Positions 1 to 10,236 of a stretch of 64,000 nucleotides of DNA are shown one piece after another. Both the position numbers and the translations under genes were made by a program. The first letter of the stretch is position 1. The number at the start of each line of letters is the position of its first letter. The stretch spans positions 979,001 to 1,043,000 of the forward strand of contig JACEFZ010004196.1 of the NCBI GenBank assembly GCA_014155875.1, given 5' to 3'. Origin of the DNA: Cepaea nemoralis. Its lineage: Eukaryota; Mollusca; Gastropoda; Stylommatophora; Helicidae. The notes below the pieces were generated by a model, which saw only the letters and a list, made by a program, of their open reading frames with translations, did not search any database and was not told the origin of the DNA.

Positions 1-125
1 TTCCGCAGGGCGGACCTGCTGAAAGGGTCGCACAAAACACGAATTATGTCGCTATAGCGACGACACCCAAGGAGTCTCCGAGAAGATTGCACTGGAGAAA
101 CGAACGACGTAGGCCGGAGTCGTAA
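1..125 (-). mobile_element. SINE B fragment (3' part)
   Basis: Reverse-strand piece matching by eye the body of the longer copies at 17236-17487 and 30953-31206. Shared landmarks are the 'ggagtctccg' block and the 'ttccgcag' end. It lacks the tRNA-like head and runs off the left window edge. Inferred to be a truncated SINE; non-coding. Confidence 0.6.
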
Positions 126-371
126 TTTCGTAATTTCTACGCTTTTCCTCCTCCAAGTGTTCTGTTTTATAACGACGGATCATTCTACAGTCGCCAACTT
201 TCCTTCAGACGGGAGTCCCAGAGTAGCGGTCCTCTGTGACAAGCAGGGGAATAGCTCGCTGTAGAATTCTGCCTCTGAATTTGTTCTAGATGGAGAAGAA
301 TAAAACAGCGAGGAAGAGAGTAGAAAATCTCACCTCATAAAGGATACCTATGAATTGAACAAGTGTATTGC
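126..371. other. unassigned sequence
   Basis: No gene, RNA or repeat could be recognised. The open frames here are short and have no familiar motif. Confidence 0.4.
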
Positions 372-560
372 ATGTCTTTCTACAGCGCCAACATGATTTG
401 GTTCTTTGTGATATCCACAGAAATTTTACTTTCAGTAGTTTGTCATTGCTTTCCGAATGACCGACACTCATGCAGTTGTGAAAATCAACGCAAAGTTGCT
501 TCCAAATCGGCTGCGGGTGACTTTCGAACCGGGTATGTCGGGATTGTGAAACTGTTTTCA
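372..560 (-). mobile_element. SINE A-related copy, diverged
   Basis: It contains a version of the central block 'cagtagtttgccattgctt' (here with a few changes) found in about ten other places in this window. Order and orientation match the minus-strand copies at 35125-35395 and 38684-38870. It is diverged, with no clear tail or target duplication. A tRNA-like B box (ttcgaacc) is visible near 525. Confidence 0.55.
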
Positions 561-587
561 TTAACCCCTACAACACAGACACCGCCT

Positions 588-637
588 ATCAGTTGAAGTA
601 CATAGACATATCAATTAAAGTACATAGATAAATCGAA
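588..637. repeat. short ~22-bp tandem repeat, left part
   Basis: Units resembling 'agttgaagtacatagacat' occur here and again at 1660-1745. The two parts look like one small array split by the mobile-element cluster between them. Confidence 0.5.
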
Positions 638-692
638 AAAGATTAGCCTAACGGCGCTGCCCGGACAACATTTTGAGTTTAAAATCCAAAAT
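634..692 (+). repeat. dispersed repeat fragment shared with 29158-29228
   Basis: About 60 bases ('cgaaaaagattagcctaac' and onward) match the reverse complement of 29158-29228. The mariner copy at 694 sits directly after it, flanked by TA, so the mariner appears to have inserted into this older repeat. Confidence 0.55.
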
Positions 693-693
693 A

Positions 694-945
694 CGAGGGT
701 AAGTTAATAAATAAGTCACAAATGGCTGTAGAATATTAACTAAAGATGATAACAACTTGGAACCAGTTTATTTTTATAGATACATTGTCCCTTTATTTCT
801 CAAAATAATTTCCACCAACATTGATGCACTTATCCCATCGTTTTATCAGTCCTCCCAAACCGGCTGCATAGAACTGCGTGCTCTGTTTCTAAACCACGTT
901 TACACTTCACATTCAACTTCGGTGTCATTCGCGAAATGTCTCCCG
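694..945 (-). mobile_element. mariner-like transposon, 3' end fragment
   Basis: It starts after a TA dinucleotide with a terminal repeat like that of the 44508-45823 mariner (cgaggg.aagttaataaat) and runs co-linear with that element's left 250 bases. It then breaks at about 945 and joins a piece of the transposase N-terminal region in the opposite orientation (950-1022). This is non-coding debris. The inverted join suggests an aberrant transposition or repair product. Confidence 0.8.
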
Positions 946-949
946 CCAA

Positions 950-1022
950 GGTGAGTTTCCTGTTTATGCTGACAAATGTTTGTCCCGTAAAGCGGTGCGG
1001 TGCATAGCGGGGTAGAAAACGT
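950..1022 (+). mobile_element. mariner transposase N-terminal fragment (inverted relative to neighbour)
   Basis: The bases read like the segment for residues ~30-50 of the mariner transposase (block 'ctgtttatgctgacaaat', also at 45545-45560 on minus and ~63225 on plus). It is only ~70 bp and is a pseudogene remnant. Confidence 0.65.
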
Positions 1023-1024
1023 TA

Positions 1025-1507
1025 CGAGGGTGAGTCAATAAGTAAGTCACACAGTTCTGTGGAATGGTAGGCCAATGAAAATAAAGCACGCAGTTCTATG
1101 CAGCCGGTTTGGGAGGACTGATAAAACGATGGGATAAGTGCATCAATGTTGATGGAAATTATGTTGAGAAATAAAGGGATAGTGTATGTACAAAAACAAA
1201 CTGTGTTTCTTCTTCTTCTTCTTCTTCTTTCGTTCGCCTGAAATATGCTTATAACTGCAATGTTGTTTCTTGTATGAATCCAACAGTCTTTTTTAGTTCA
1301 TTCAGCGGTCCATAGAGTTTATCTTCCACTGTTGTCTCTCTAGGCCAGAAGGTTCGCCTGGATATGTTGTAGTTTGGGCAATCTTGGAGTATGTGCTCTG
1401 CTGTCTGCGACGCCAAACCACATGTGCACATGGCTGAGTTTCAAGTTGTTATTATCTTTAGTTATTTTTCTACAGCCATTTGTGACTTACTTATTAACTT
1501 ATCCTCG
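1025..1507 (+). mobile_element. internally deleted mariner (MITE-like), split by a LINE
   Basis: TA-flanked element (TA at 1023-1024 and 1508-1509). The left terminal repeat 'cgagggtgagtcaataagt' and right end 'acttatcctcg' match the mariner ends at 44508-45823 and 62957-63523. Only the outer parts of the parent remain; almost the whole transposase is deleted. At 1210-1433 it is interrupted by a LINE 3' fragment, with imperfect 9-bp duplications ctg[t/a]gtttc at 1201-1209 and 1434-1442. Movement would need transposase supplied elsewhere. Confidence 0.8.
1210..1433 (-). mobile_element. LINE E 3' end, nested in the mariner
   Basis: On the minus strand, 1249-1431 encodes a C-terminal tail with Cys/His spacing (CTCGLASQTAEHILQDCP) like the post-RNase H zinc motif of some non-LTR retrotransposons. 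A decayed relative is at 56220-56320. A (GAA)n run (plus-strand ttc at 1210-1230) is the expected simple 3' tail. It is 5'-truncated, as is usual for LINEs. A near-duplicated 9-mer flanks it. Confidence 0.7.
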
Positions 1508-1509
1508 TA

Positions 1510-1655
1510 TTTCAGGATCCTCGCCGGTGCTACGGAGTTTGTGCACGGAGCTGAGATTCTCTGGACTCAGGCTTGAGTTAGGAGTAGAACTGAACATTTA
1601 TAGGTTACATCCGTGTGACGAAATGTTGATCCGTCGACTAAACTAAACTAAACTA
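1510..1655 (+). mobile_element. SINE D copy with (TAAAC)n tail
   Basis: Matches the reverse complement of 29028-29155 over its full visible length ('ggatcctcgccggtgctac', 'gttgatccgtcgac') and ends in repeats of taaac. No tRNA-like head is visible in this copy, so the SINE assignment rests on its size, tail and dispersal. Confidence 0.55.
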
Positions 1656-1659
1656 GCAT

Positions 1660-1745
1660 ACATATATCAGTTGAAGTATAGACATATCAGATAAAGTACA
1701 AGCATAGACATCACTTGAAGTACATAGATATATAAATTGAAGTAG
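1660..1745. repeat. short ~22-bp tandem repeat, right part
   Basis: Continuation of the 588-637 array ('cacttgaagtacatagat'). Confidence 0.5.
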
Positions 1746-1754
1746 ATCTGGGTT

Positions 1755-2440
1755 GAGCTGAGTTAAGAACCGACGTCACTGCACTCAGGACATTCCCATA
1801 CGTGTTCCATCTCCTCGTTCAACAGCCAATGAAGAGTCATACAACTAATCGTTCCCACGGCTATCTGATTAAAAGTTCTCCTGGTCTTCCCTCTCAGTTT
1901 TGAGAACCCCTGCCGATCTCCCGAAATCTCATTCTTTCCACATATGGGTTCTCAGACTGATCCTCCGCCTTCTCCACCTGGTCCCACCAGCGCACGACCA
2001 CCTCCCCCTGTCCATAGGCAATCTGCCACCAAGAGGTGCATTCCCTACTAGCCTATCAGCCTGTTCATTCCCCCGTACACCCGCATGGCCAGGGCAAAAT
2101 ATCCATACAATTCTCACAATCTGTGACCTCTGAAGCGACGAGAGCCATTCCACATGAAACATTCCTTTCTCCACCTTACTAATCGTAATCTTTGAATCCA
2201 TAATGAATACACCGTATGTTGCTGTAGTCTCCTCTAGCCAACGGAATGCCCCTGTTACTGCCTCCACCTCCATTCTCATGCTGGAGGTCGTTGTCTCATA
2301 TGCTAGACTTCTTTTTCAAGACTTGTCCATTATCCTTTGCAATAAAACCCCAACCACTACGTCTGTTTCTCACCACTGACCCATCGGTGTAGATGACTAT
2401 GTCACCTTGATGTGTGTTACTCTGGATCAGCTGTTGCACT
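1755..2440 (-). pseudogene. LINE E-type RNase H domain, decayed
   Basis: Minus-strand frames carry ribonuclease H landmarks in order. YTDGS (first catalytic Asp) lies near 2373-2392. A frameshift/stop follows near 2285-2300. Then come the Glu-bearing helix, a DSK motif and GHAGVRGNEQADRL near 1990-2040. Downstream (1755-1880) a Cys-containing tail (HVWECPECSD) resembles the zinc tail after RNase H in several LINEs. RNase H would remove template RNA during target-primed reverse transcription. RT and endonuclease parts are absent. The nearest other RNase H LINE remnant is at 55747-56415. Identification as a LINE remnant is secure; the clade is not. Confidence 0.75.
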
Positions 2441-2600
2441 TCAAACTCAGTGCGGCCCGCGGGTCAGCCAATGTCAGCTTAACGTCCCAATCGTTACATC
2501 AACATGCCAGGGATAAGAACTCACACCTCCATATGGTAACTGCCCTACGTTGAAGGAACTCTTGTACTTCGGCCTTCGACCAATCAGGTGCCATTCAATC
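2441..2600 (-). other. possible continuation of the LINE E remnant
   Basis: Minus-strand translation of the region next to the RNase H remnant is broken by stops but keeps a few plausible residues. It may be upstream sequence of the same element; this is a weak inference. Confidence 0.25.
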
Positions 2601-2648
2601 CAGATCTCGTGATTAGTTCGGAAATTCAATTTGGCACCAGACTTAGAA

Positions 2649-2774
2649 TATTTAACTCCAATGTTACATGGGTGTTACTGTATAGATCAGAAAGAATCGC
2701 CAGACATAGACTATTTAACTCCAATGTTACATGGGTGTTACTGTATAGATCAGAAAGTATCAAAAGGAAAAATA
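2649..2774. repeat. 63-bp direct duplication
   Basis: The block beginning 'tatttaactccaatgttac' occurs at 2649 and 2712 with only a few differences. Short open frames here are by-products of the duplication. Confidence 0.8.
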
Positions 2775-2979
2775 ATCGGGACGAAGACGGTAAGCTGTTG
2801 TAGAACACGATCACAAGTAACAAAATAGACGCTGCGGCCACAGCCTTCTTCAGCACACAAACAACAAACACACGCCGATACAATCACATGAACAACTCTA
2901 CATGAATATTTATAATATATACAAGTCATTCATCTGTTTCCTTGTTGTGGATTGGACATGTGATTTATCAAATCCGCGT

Positions 2980-3459
2980 GATCAGAATTCCAGTGTGTAG
3001 ATCAGAATTCCAGTGTGTAGATCATAATTCCAGTGTCTATATCATAATTCCAGTGTCTAGATCATAATTCCAGTGTGTAGATCAAAATTCCAGTGTGTAG
3101 ATCATAATTCCAGTGTCTAGATCATAATTCCAGTGTCTAGATCATAATTCCAGTGTGTAGATCAGAATTCCAGTGTGTAGATCAGAATTCCAGTGTGTAG
3201 ATCAGAATTCCAGTGTGTAGATCATAATTCCAGTGTGTAAATCATAATTCCAGTGTGTAGATCATAATTCCAGTGTCTAGATCATAATTCGAGTGTGTAG
3301 ATCAGAATTCCGGTGTGTAGATCAGAATTCCTGTGTGTAGATCATAATTCCTGTGTGTAGATCATAATTCCTGTGTGTAGATCAGAATTCCAGTGTGTAG
3401 ATCATAATTCCAGTCTGTAGATCATAATTCCAATGTGTAGATCATATTTCCAGTCTGTA
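2980..3459. repeat. 20-bp satellite (satellite 1), first block
   Basis: Tandem copies of about 'gtagatcataattccagtgt' with 1-3 changes per unit (often cagaattc or ctag variants). The same array resumes at 3726-4068, 9694-10236 and 10751-13015, so the intervening elements were inserted into one long array. Confidence 0.95.
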
Positions 3460-3469
3460 GATTATAATG

Positions 3470-3725
3470 GCCGGTCTCTCTGGCCGAGGGGTTACAACAC
3501 TTTCTCTCCGTAATCCCGTTTATCACGCAGAGTCTCGTAGCAGGGCGAGAGCTGGGAGCGGTTCGACCCCCGCTGGTGACTTGCGGGATAACTGAGCCGG
3601 CCGCTCAGAAAGGAATGGCAAACTACTGAGCGTAATCTTGCCAAGAAATCAACAGACAGCTGAAAGATGCTGCTTTTGACAGCGATGTCCTGTAAAGGAT
3701 ATGCGAATTTAAAAAAAAAAAAAAA
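3470..3725 (+). mobile_element. SINE A copy
   Basis: Full-length-looking SINE. The tRNA-like head has A-box-like tggccgagggg and B-box-like ggttcgaccccc. A central block follows (caaactactgagcgtaatc), then a conserved 3' end 'cctgtaaaggatatgc' and a poly-A tail. It is inserted in satellite 1; gattataatg (3460-3469) and gatcataatg (3726-3735) fit a target duplication, although the satellite itself contains that word. The A and B boxes imply RNA polymerase III transcription, with a LINE partner providing reverse transcription (established SINE biology). Confidence 0.85.
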
Positions 3726-4068
3726 GATCATAATGCCTGTGTGTAGATCATAAAGCCTGTGTGTAGATCATAATTCCAGTGTGTAGATCATAATTTCAGG
3801 TGTAGATCATAATTCCAGTGTGTAGACCATAATTTCAGTGTGAAGATCATAATTCCAGTGTGTAGATCATAATTCCAGTGTGTAGATCATAATTTCAGGT
3901 GTAGATCATAATGCCAGTGTGTAGATCATAATTCCAGTGTGTAGATCATAATTACAGTGTGTAGATCATAATTCCTGTGTGTAGATTATAATTCCTGTGT
4001 GTAGATCATAATACCTGTGTGTAGATCATACAGGCAGTCTGTAGATCATAATTACAGTGTGTAGATCA
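3726..4068. repeat. satellite 1, second block
   Basis: Continuation of the 20-bp array after the SINE, ending in 'gtagatca' exactly where the LTR-like element begins. Confidence 0.95.
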
Positions 4069-4146
4069 TGTGACAAAACGGCTTTCATCTGTCTAGGGTC
4101 GTTTGGTTACCGCACTATTTGACGTGTCATTAGGGACTTTCCCAGC

Positions 4147-4155
4147 TATAAATAG
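4147..4155 (+). promoter_or_regulatory. TATA-like box in the LTR-like element
   Basis: TATAAATAG lies 78 bases after the TG start of the element, a plausible place for an LTR promoter. No transcript evidence is available. Confidence 0.35.
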
Positions 4156-5052
4156 ACTGAGGAAAGCCGCTAGGTATTTTCCATCTAGAATCATCTCGAA
4201 TAACCGGTGTTTGAATGAACCGGGGTTGCCGGGTGCTGCATTGAATTCCCGTGCAGAGAGAGAATCTAGAAATCCTAGGGGGAAATGAATGTTTCCCGTG
4301 AAAGTGTTTTTCCCCAAGAAGCACTCACTTCTCATGCGCAGGAATTGGCACGAGGGGAGAAATGCGGCTAGAGTGTTCATTCACTTCGTACATTCTGAAG
4401 AGAGAAGACGCTGGCCGGTTTGAGCCATTTTGTTTGCGTCTAATAACCACCATATATCGGCTGACTGTTGGCTTAAGGAGGCTGATGTGCCCTTAAACAG
4501 TTCTGAAGCTGGCTGGAGTCTGGTTCATGAATCCAGGTACGGATTTGTTTAAATTAATTAACTCTGTCATTGTTCTATAAAACGCAACTGTGCTAACCTC
4601 ATTAGTATGCGGATGCCGCTGCATTATTCATGAGCTAACGGATCGATAACGCCTGTTGTAGGCTACGCCGTGTGTTTGTTTACAACCGTGTGTTCGCGAA
4701 TCACCTGTTGGTAATGCAGTCGTGTTATGTTTGCGATTGAAACGTATCTTGCATGTATCAAGTATTGCAAATTGTTGCATCTATTAGGTTGTTGTGTTAG
4801 AATAGGATTTAGTTAATAGGCCTGATTGAGATCTAGATTTATGACAGTCAGTGAAGAGTACAACAAGAACTGTTAGACACCAAGGTAAGTGGGTAGGTGG
4901 AGATTCAAACAGAAGTGTGCTTAGTGACAACGTAAGGAGAGAACTTAGTTCTGTGCCACTAGGAATGATGAAACTATTGTGGTGTAAATTAATAGTGAAT
5001 TCATTGTGTGTGGAACACGGGATTTCTGTGTGAAGGTAAGTCTTCATTGATG

Positions 5053-5054
<2 letters not shown>

Positions 5055-5143
<89 letters not shown>
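5055..5143. repeat. (AT)n microsatellite
   Basis: About 45 uninterrupted AT dinucleotides. An open frame of alternating Ile/Tyr across it is an artefact. Confidence 0.95.
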
Positions 5144-5147
<4 letters not shown>

Positions 5148-6600
5148 TGACATTGTGTATGTATATATTAGGTCATGGTATGTGCTACTTCTGGGAGGAA
5201 TACCGAACGCCAAATAGGTCGACGCGTGATAACAATGCGGGTAATCGCGATAGACATGTGTTCTGAATTCTTGTCTTTGCTTTCCTGATTCTTTCATGCT
5301 AGCACTAGTGCGAATGACTGCTGATGTGTTAGCAGTATGGAAGGATGCAAGGAGGTCGTATGAGACACCGGGGACATATGGGATATGGGGAATTGCAAGC
5401 AAGTTACGAAAGTATGTTGTGGCAGACCAGGCCACAAATGAAGTTCGGTCCAACCAAGGCTCATCCACTTGGGAAGGGCTGAGCTGGAACATTACCCTTG
5501 GAACATGTGGGGAACATGTTTTCTCAAGAATGGCTTCTTGACTCTAAGTAAGGGTCTGATAAGAAGAGGTTGCTATAGTGTGGGCAGGTAGTCCCACAAG
5601 CAATCAGGAAGGTGTATATACGGACATGATCATGTATTATCCCTATATCCCGAGGGATGGTATATTGATCAAGCTTATGTTTCTTATTGAACATTATTAA
5701 TATAAGGAGCGAGTCCAGGGACTCTTTACCTTAGGGTTTAGTTCAATTAATTTTAGAACTAAGATAGCAGCTTACTTTCAATAGTGACGTTAGCGAAAAC
5801 TGGTAGATGATTAGGGATAGGTGAGACCTAGGATCAGACTCGTCATTCTGATTCTTACTTTGTTTGACGGGCTGTTCTCTTGAGGCCAGCTGACATCCAC
5901 GACCCATGCTTTGCTACTCTCCATATAGAGATAATGCTTTAGTTATTTGTATAACTAAGTAGCATGACTGAGAGTTGAGTAGCTATTGATAGGATGCATG
6001 TGGACCAATGTTTGGGCCAGAGTACTCTCACCTGTCGCCCTCCCTTTTCAGGAGTTGCCTGTTGAGGAACCAGTCAACTAGATTTGTCGTTGGCCGGAAA
6101 CCACTTCGTATGCTACAGCGAAGGGTTGAACCATATACTTACCTCGCCTGACTTAACCACACCATATGCCAGGGTGACCCATTATGTATGAAGGTGCATC
6201 CAGAGATTCAAGTGCCATGACGGTGCACGTGTGGGACACGATGGTTTGTTGTTGAGTTTATACTTGTGAAGATATAGTATTTCAGAAGGAGCTTTCAGTA
6301 AATTGAGCAATCATGCTCTATGACAGGAGACACCTGACCGTATACAAATGCGGTGGTTCTGCCTAATCGCGGACAAATGTTTATTCCTACACTTAGGAGG
6401 TTCCTACGACAGTTTGAGTGGAAGGTCATGATGAGACCTACACCAGCTTCCGTATAAGAGACCCAAAGAAAGTGATAAGGTGTCAAGGGACTAGGGAATC
6501 TAGTTCAACCTGAATATTGTCTCCAAAAGAAATATGTATCAGATTCTACTATTATATTGAAACAGTGTGCAGACTTTGAACTATGTTACATTATCTGATG
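5144..6600. other. non-coding interior of the LTR-like element
   Basis: Many short frames with no recognised motif; no internal direct repeats noticed apart from those listed separately. Confidence 0.5.
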
Positions 6601-6631
6601 CGCCGAGCAGTGAACTGTGTTATCAGTAAGG

Positions 6632-6822
6632 GACCATTGAATTGGTCAAAGAACTGAATCGAAACCCAGTGTTACTGTGCTATCAGTTAGGGACCATTGA
6701 ATTGGTCATGAACATAGACAAAACTCAGTGCTACTGTGTTTGAAGTGTGAGACCGTTAAATTGGTCAGTGACAGATTCATCACGTAAGAGTAATGTGCTA
6801 CAGATCGACCATTAGATTGGTC
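6632..6822. repeat. four hairpin-bearing ~60-bp degenerate repeats
   Basis: The 16-mer GACCATTGAATTGGTC or a variant occurs at 6632, 6692, 6751 and 6807. Each can form a 5-bp stem (GACCA/TGGTC) with a 6-base loop. The third copy (GACCGTTAAATTGGTC) keeps pairing in RNA through a G-U pair. Flanks between copies are also loosely similar (tactgtg.tatcagt.aggg). Confidence 0.75.
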
Positions 6823-7221
6823 ATAGGTTATTGACATTCATTAAGTTTAGATTAGTTGGAGGTAAATCCAGGAGGATTGTAGTCCAGTTAGTGATTACAG
6901 ATACCTGTGCAGTACTTTATTCGCAGTGACTTAGTACTGTATGAGGAAGATGCAATTGGTCCAGTTGAGTAAGGTCCAGCAGTAACTCTATTGTTGTTGA
7001 TCCACGCTTGGGAGACGGAGTGGTCACCAAGGTCCAAGTCATCTCACTGGAAGGAGGCCGGGTGAGTGGCGGACCGACTGGACGGGACATCTGCATCCAC
7101 TCTACTTCTCAACTTAATGATGACCACTAGATCTCTGATTCTGTCTCTACCCTATCTTCTATTTATGTAAATAGATTTTTCTCTCAGGATATTCATTTCA
7201 GTTCTATATTCTCAGGGGTAG

Positions 7222-7227
7222 AATAAA
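7222..7227 (+). promoter_or_regulatory. polyadenylation signal-like AATAAA
   Basis: The hexamer sits ~60 bp before the 58-bp array, followed by T/G-rich sequence (tgatatatgttgacttgctc). It would suit an LTR R region; suggestive only. Confidence 0.3.
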
Positions 7228-7288
7228 GTTGATATATGTTGACTTGCTCTTTGTATACTTATTGAATGTGGTCTCGGACGATGCCTAA

Positions 7289-9550
7289 GTGTTCATTGTT
7301 CCACAGGAGTAGGTAGTTAGTGGGGGTCTAGAATCTGGAGGGGCTTGTGTTCATTGTTCCACAGGAGTAGGTAGTTAGTGGGGGTCTAGAATCTGGAGGG
7401 GCTTGTGTTCATTGTTCCACAGGAGTAGGTAGTTAGTGGGGGTCTAGAATCTGGAGGGGCTTGTGTTCATTGTTCCACAGGAGTAGGTAGTTAGTGGGGG
7501 TCTAGAATCTGGAGGGGCTTGTGTTCATTGTTCCACAGGAGTAGGTAGTTAGTGGGGGTCTAGAATCTGGAGGGGCTTGTGTTCATTGTTCCACAGGAGT
7601 AGGTAGTTAGTGGGGGTCTAGAATCTGGAGGGGCTTGTGTTCATTGTTCCACAGGAGTAGGTAGTTAGTGGGGGTCTAGAATCTGGAGGGGCTTGTGTTC
7701 ATTGTTCCACAGGAGTAGGTAGTTAGTGGGGGTCTAGAATCTGGAGGGGCTTGTGTTCATTGTTCCACAGGAGTAGGTAGTTAGTGGGGGTCTAGAATCT
7801 GGAGGGGCTTGTGTTCATTGTTCCACAGGAGTAGGTAGTTAGTGGGGGTCTAGAATCTGGAGGGGCTTGTGTTCATTGTTCCACAGGAGTAGGTAGTTAG
7901 TGGGGGTCTAGAATCTGGAGGGGCTTGTGTTCATTGTTCCACAGGAGTAGGTAGTTAGTGGGGGTCTAGAATCTGGAGGGGCTTGTGTTCATTGTTCCAC
8001 AGGAGTAGGTAGTTAGTGGGGGTCTAGAATCTGGAGGGGCTTGTGTTCATTGTTCCACAGGAGTAGGTAGTTAGTGGGGGTCTAGAATCTGGAGGGGCTT
8101 GTGTTCATTGTTCCACAGGAGTAGGTAGTTAGTGGGGGTCTAGAATCTGGAGGGGCTTGTGTTCATTGTTCCACAGGAGTAGGTAGTTAGTGGGGGTCTA
8201 GAATCTGGAGGGGCTTGTGTTCATTGTTCCACAGGAGTAGGTAGTTAGTGGGGGTCTAGAATCTGGAGGGGCTTGTGTTCATTGTTCCACAGGAGTAGGT
8301 AGTTAGTGGGGGTCTAGAATCTGGAGGGGCTTGTGTTCATTGTTCCACAGGAGTAGGTAGTTAGTGGGGGTCTAGAATCTGGAGGGGCTTGTGTTCATTG
8401 TTCCACAGGAGTAGGTAGTTAGTGGGGGTCTAGAATCTGGAGGGGCTTGTGTTCATTGTTCCACAGGAGTAGGTAGTTAGTGGGGGTCTAGAATCTGGAG
8501 GGGCTTGTGTTCATTGTTCCACAGGAGTAGGTAGTTAGTGGGGGTCTAGAATCTGGAGGGGCTTGTGTTCATTGTTCCACAGGAGTAGGTAGTTAGTGGG
8601 GGTCTAGAATCTGGAGGGGCTTGTGTTCATTGTTCCACAGGAGTAGGTAGTTAGTGGGGGTCTAGAATCTGGAGGGGCTTGTGTTCATTGTTCCACAGGA
8701 GTAGGTAGTTAGTGGGGGTCTAGAATCTGGAGGGGCTTGTGTTCATTGTTCCACAGGAGTAGGTAGTTAGTGGGGGTCTAGAATCTGGAGGGGCTTGTGT
8801 TCATTGTTCCACAGGAGTAGGTAGTTAGTGGGGGTCTAGAATCTGGAGGGGCTTGTGTTCATTGTTCCACAGGAGTAGGTAGTTAGTGGGGGTCTAGAAT
8901 CTGGAGGGGCTTGTGTTCATTGTTCCACAGGAGTAGGTAGTTAGTGGGGGTCTAGAATCTGGAGGGGCTTGTGTTCATTGTTCCACAGGAGTAGGTAGTT
9001 AGTGGGGGTCTAGAATCTGGAGGGGCTTGTGTTCATTGTTCCACAGGAGTAGGTAGTTAGTGGGGGTCTAGAATCTGGAGGGGCTTGTGTTCATTGTTCC
9101 ACAGGAGTAGGTAGTTAGTGGGGGTCTAGAATCTGGAGGGGCTTGTGTTCATTGTTCCACAGGAGTAGGTAGTTAGTGGGGGTCTAGAATCTGGAGGGGC
9201 TTGTGTTCATTGTTCCACAGGAGTAGGTAGTTAGTGGGGGTCTAGAATCTGGAGGGGCTTGTGTTCATTGTTCCACAGGAGTAGGTAGTTAGTGGGGGTC
9301 TAGAATCTGGAGGGGCTTGTGTTCATTGTTCCACAGGAGTAGGTAGTTAGTGGGGGTCTAGAATCTGGAGGGGCTTGTGTTCATTGTTCCACAGGAGTAG
9401 GTAGTTAGTGGGGGTCTAGAATCTGGAGGGGCTTGTGTTCATTGTTCCACAGGAGTAGGTAGTTAGTGGGGGTCTAGAATCTGGAGGGGCTTGTGTTCAT
9501 TGTTCCACAGGAGTAGGTAGTTAGTGGGGCTCTAGAATCTGCAGGGGCTT
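7289..9550. repeat. 58-bp tandem array, 39 copies, essentially identical
   Basis: The unit begins 'gtgttcattgttccacagg' and repeats every 58 bases from 7289. By eye, 38 units are identical; only the last (9493-9550) carries two G-to-C changes (ttagtggggctc, ctgcagggg). (9493-7289)/58 is exactly 38. There is no coding frame. Near-perfect identity implies very recent amplification or efficient homogenisation, or it may be partly an assembly product. Confidence 0.97.
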
Positions 9551-9693
9551 GTAGACGTAATTAACTAATATGAGATCAACCACAGGGACAAATTGTGTAT
9601 CGGCCTGTCCAACCCCTGGGGCTAGAATACACGGGAGTGGTAGAGACTCCTAGGGGGTGGTTCACTCTCACTACCCAAGGCGAACTCGTTACA

Positions 9694-10236
9694 GATCATA
9701 ATTCCAGTGTGTAGACCATAATGCCTGTGCGTAGAACATACTGGCAGTCTGTAGATCATAATTCCAGTCTGTAGATCATACTTCCGGTATGTAGATAATA
9801 ATTCCAGTCTGTAGATCATAATTCCAGTCTGTAGATCATAATTCCAGTGTGTAGATCATAATTCCAATGAGTAGATCATAATTCCAGTGTGTAGATCATA
9901 ATTACAATTTGTAGATCATATTACCAGTCTGTAGATCATAATTCCAGTGTGTAGATCATAATTCCAATGTGTAGATCATAATTCCAGTGTATAGATCATA
10001 ATTTCAATGTATAGATCATAATTCCAGTATGTAGATCATAATTCCAATGTGTAGATCATAATTCCAGTGTATAGATCACAATTTCAATGTATAGATCATA
10101 ATTCCAGTATGTAGATCATAATTTCAATGTATAGATCATAATTCCAGTGTGTAGATCATAATTCCAGTGTGAGGATCATAATTCCAGTGTGTAGATCACA
10201 ATTCCAGTCTGTAGATCATAATTCCAGTGTCTAGAT
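9694..10236. repeat. satellite 1, third block
   Basis: 20-bp units resume immediately after the LTR-like element and are interrupted at 10237 by a hAT-type MITE. Confidence 0.95.

Larger units (their letters stand above)
4069..9693 (+). mobile_element. LTR-like element without coding capacity (possible giant solo LTR)
   Basis: A 5625-bp block interrupts satellite 1. It begins TGTGACAAAACGG and ends CTCGTTACA (TG...CA termini). It is flanked by GATCA on both sides (4064-4068, 9694-9698), as for a 5-bp target duplication, though GATCA also recurs in the satellite. The first 11 bases (tgtgacaaaac) equal the start of the 289-bp repeats at 48284 and 53584. Inside are a TATA-like box (4147-4155), splice-donor-like aaggtaagt sites (4882, 5033), an (AT)n tract, four hairpin repeats, an AATAAA (7222-7227) and a 58-bp array. 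No meaningful protein is encoded. It could be a solo LTR or a non-autonomous LTR derivative; strand is set from the TATA/AATAAA order. The alternative is an unrelated segmental insertion. Confidence 0.5.

Noticed and set aside
5001..5492. 163-codon minus frame through (AT)n
   Set aside because: Most of it is Ile-Tyr from the microsatellite; flanks have no motif.
7289..9550. CRISPR array
   Set aside because: The whole 58-bp unit repeats with no variable spacer.
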